The position numbers and the translations under genes are program-made. From Planctomycetota bacterium (GTDB taxonomy: Bacteria > Planctomycetota > SZUA-567 > H5-PLA8): 51,661 nt of DNA. The stretch's first letter is position 1, and every line of letters starts with the position of its first letter. The notes beneath the pieces were generated by a model. It had not been told where the DNA came from. It worked only from the letters and a program-made list of their open reading frames with translations, and made no database searches. Location of the stretch: the NCBI GenBank assembly GCA_026184295.1, contig JAHCJK010000019.1, positions 1 through 51,661 of the forward strand, written 5' to 3'. Of this stretch, positions 50,478-51,661 are shown one piece after another.

Positions 50478-51571
50478 TCGATGCCCAGCGCTTCGCGGAC
50501 GGCGTTCACGATCTCGACCTGCGCGGGCGATTTGCCGTAGTAATTCTTGGTCAGGCCGATCGCGAAGCCGTGTACCGGATCGGCGTAGCCGACCGAACCG
50601 CCGTAGCCGCCGTGCCCGAAGGAACTGGCGCGCTTGCCGAGCATCCCGTCCTTGCCGCCGACCTGGTACCCGAGCCCGAAGCGGCCGGAGAGTTTCTCCT
50701 CCGGCGCGCCCATCGGGTTCTGCAGCTCCGACGCGATCTTCACCGTCTCCGGACGAAGCAGTTCGACGCCGCCGAGGCCGCCGGGCAGCAGCGCGGCGTA
50801 ATGCTTCGCGATGTCGCGCGCGCTGGCGATTCCGTTGCTCGAAGGCAGACAACTGCGCCGCGCGCCGATGGAATTCATCCATTCGTGCAGCGGATACATG
50901 CCGTGCGGGATCGTGTACGCGCCCTGCGCGTTGGGCGAGAACGGCTGCGTCGCTTCGGAATACAGGATCGCGACGCGCGCGTCCTCTTCGGCGGGCAGGC
51001 CGACGAAGAGATCTTTCAGGCCCAGCGGCTCACAGATTTCCGCCGCGAGCAGTTCGCCGAAGGTCGCGTTCGCGGCGCGGCAGAGCACCTCGCCGACGAT
51101 CCAACTGAAGGTCACGGCGTGGTACTCGATCTTCGAACCCGCCGGGTACAGCGGCGCGAGCGCCGCGTAGCTCGCGCAGGCGGCCTCCCAGTCGTGCAAC
51201 ACCTCAAGCGACATGGCAGCGTCGAGATGCGGCATGCCGCTGGAATGGGTCAACGCGTGCCGCAGAGTAATGCCGTCCTTGCCGGCCTGCGCGAAGGCCG
51301 GCCAATGCTTCGCAACCGGGTCGTCGTACGAGACGACGCCGCGTTCGGCCAGGCGGTGCGCAACGGTGGCCGCGATGCCTTTCGTCGTCGAAAAAACCGG
51401 GAAGAGCGTGGTCCCGTCCACGGGCTGGCGGGTCTCGCGGTGGGCCACGCCGGCCCAGGCATCCACCACCAGGCGTCCGCGGTGGTACGCGGCCACCTGC
51501 ACGCCGGTCTCGCGGCCTTCGGCCACCACGCGGTCGAGCAGGGTTTGAATCTTGGCTTGGAGTTCGGACAT
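50474..51571 (-). CDS. Serine beta-lactamase-like protein (esterase family VIII type)
   Basis: This 365-aa protein has the catalytic S61-T-T-K64 motif (FPVFSTTKG), Tyr150 in YHAVTFSW (YxN site altered to Y-H-A, as in family VIII esterases) and SFGHGGYGGSVGYADP near the C-terminus in place of KTG. It is probably an esterase, not a resistance enzyme. No signal peptide is seen. ATG 51571 has GAGGAA upstream; an in-frame GTG at 51625 is less likely. It is the last full gene of the window, convergent with recO. Confidence 0.9.
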   Translation of the reverse strand: MSELQAKIQTLLDRVVAEGRETGVQVAAYHRGRLVVDAWAGVAHRETRQPVDGTTLFPVFSTTKGIAATVAHRLAERGVVSYDDPVAKHWPAFAQAGKDGITLRHALTHSSGMPHLDAAMSLEVLHDWEAACASYAALAPLYPAGSKIEYHAVTFSWIVGEVLCRAANATFGELLAAEICEPLGLKDLFVGLPAEEDARVAILYSEATQPFSPNAQGAYTIPHGMYPLHEWMNSIGARRSCLPSSNGIASARDIAKHYAALLPGGLGGVELLRPETVKIASELQNPMGAPEEKLSGRFGLGYQVGGKDGMLGKRASSFGHGGYGGSVGYADPVHGFAIGLTKNYYGKSPAQVEIVNAVREALGID

Positions 51572-51596
51572 GGGTTCCTCGGGGATGTTGAACCGG

Positions 51597-51661
51597 TTAT
51601 TTCGCGGCGGCGGCGTGCGGTTCACGAACGGCGGCGGGCGCGCCGGCCACCGGCAGGACGA
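51597..51661 (-). CDS. C-terminal tail of an upstream gene (partial, cut by window edge)
   Basis: On the minus strand a frame enters from the window edge and ends with TAA at 51599-51597, coding an Ala/Pro-rich tail (VLPVAGAPAAVREPHAAAAK). It lies just upstream of the esterase-like gene on the same strand. It may be the end of a co-transcribed gene, but 21 codons cannot identify it and the frame could be chance. Confidence 0.25.
   Translation of the reverse strand, partial: VLPVAGAPAAVREPHAAAAK

Noticed and set aside
47778-50882. Very long open frame on the minus strand (about 1030 codons) opposite the glycosyltransferase, methyltransferase and recO genes
   Set aside because: It is a mirror of GC-rich codon use. 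The protein is dominated by Arg, Ala, His and Gly with no domain, while the opposite strand has three well-defined families.
50474-51571. Beta-lactam resistance gene
   Set aside because: The SxxK and Tyr motifs fit, but the Y-H-A-V-T and HGGYGG pattern fits family VIII esterases, and there is no signal peptide or mobile context.

Overview
This 51.7-kb window is GC-rich, gene-dense bacterial chromosome. About 39 protein genes can be supported. There is no rRNA, tRNA, CRISPR array, transposase or phage gene. The family mix points to a Planctomycetota or related PVC-group bacterium, probably environmental: a MoxR/DUF58/BatA/DUF4159 operon, a Hanks-type kinase with an extra N-terminal domain, phytanoyl-CoA dioxygenase (PhyH) proteins, DUF4091/GH123-like, DUF4432 and YHYH proteins, sugar-phosphate-isomerase-like TIM barrels, and short repeats between genes. 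This placement is an inference; no phylogenetic marker was compared.

Region 1 (1-16488, + strand) is one long envelope operon. It runs MoxR ATPase (3' end only), DUF58, BatA-type VWA membrane protein, DUF4175-like membrane protein, a secreted Gln/Asn-rich coiled-coil protein with a 33-bp tandem repeat, a second VWA protein with a GATase-like domain, DUF4159, a caspase-like protein that appears to lack its catalytic Cys, and a 1533-aa modular secreted protein. Two junctions are ATGA overlaps. Three other junctions each carry a different short-repeat element.

Region 2 (16493-25478) holds a membrane protein (-), ribokinase, an SLC13/DASS-type transporter, an ABC exporter, TruD (-), then a Ser/Thr kinase behind a lower-GC control region with an 11-bp-arm palindrome, and an M50 protease whose Shine-Dalgarno lies in a small hairpin. 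Region 3 (25482-29041, - strand) is a GntR/LacI-type regulator translationally coupled to a secreted GH123-like protein, with two perfect palindromes upstream.

Region 4 (29180-35958, +) is catabolic: a small acidic protein, an aldo/keto reductase, DUF4432, then lutA-lhgO-lutB-lutC, with L-2-hydroxyglutarate oxidase placed inside the L-lactate oxidation set. Region 5 (35971-39918, -) has two PhyH oxygenases, an AraC-type regulator and a TIM-barrel isomerase followed by a textbook UUCG terminator.

Region 6 (40094-43972, +) has two small membrane proteins, a NatA-like ATPase and an ABC-2 permease fused to a CPBP intramembrane protease. Region 7 (44006-51661) has a YHYH protein (-), a heparinase II/III-like protein, a family 2 glycosyltransferase, a methyltransferase, RecO, and a serine beta-lactamase-like esterase (-).

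The most unusual feature is the region 1 operon: two VWA proteins, a MoxR ATPase and a probable pseudocaspase joined to a giant sensor-like secreted protein, with three kinds of repeat in its spacers.
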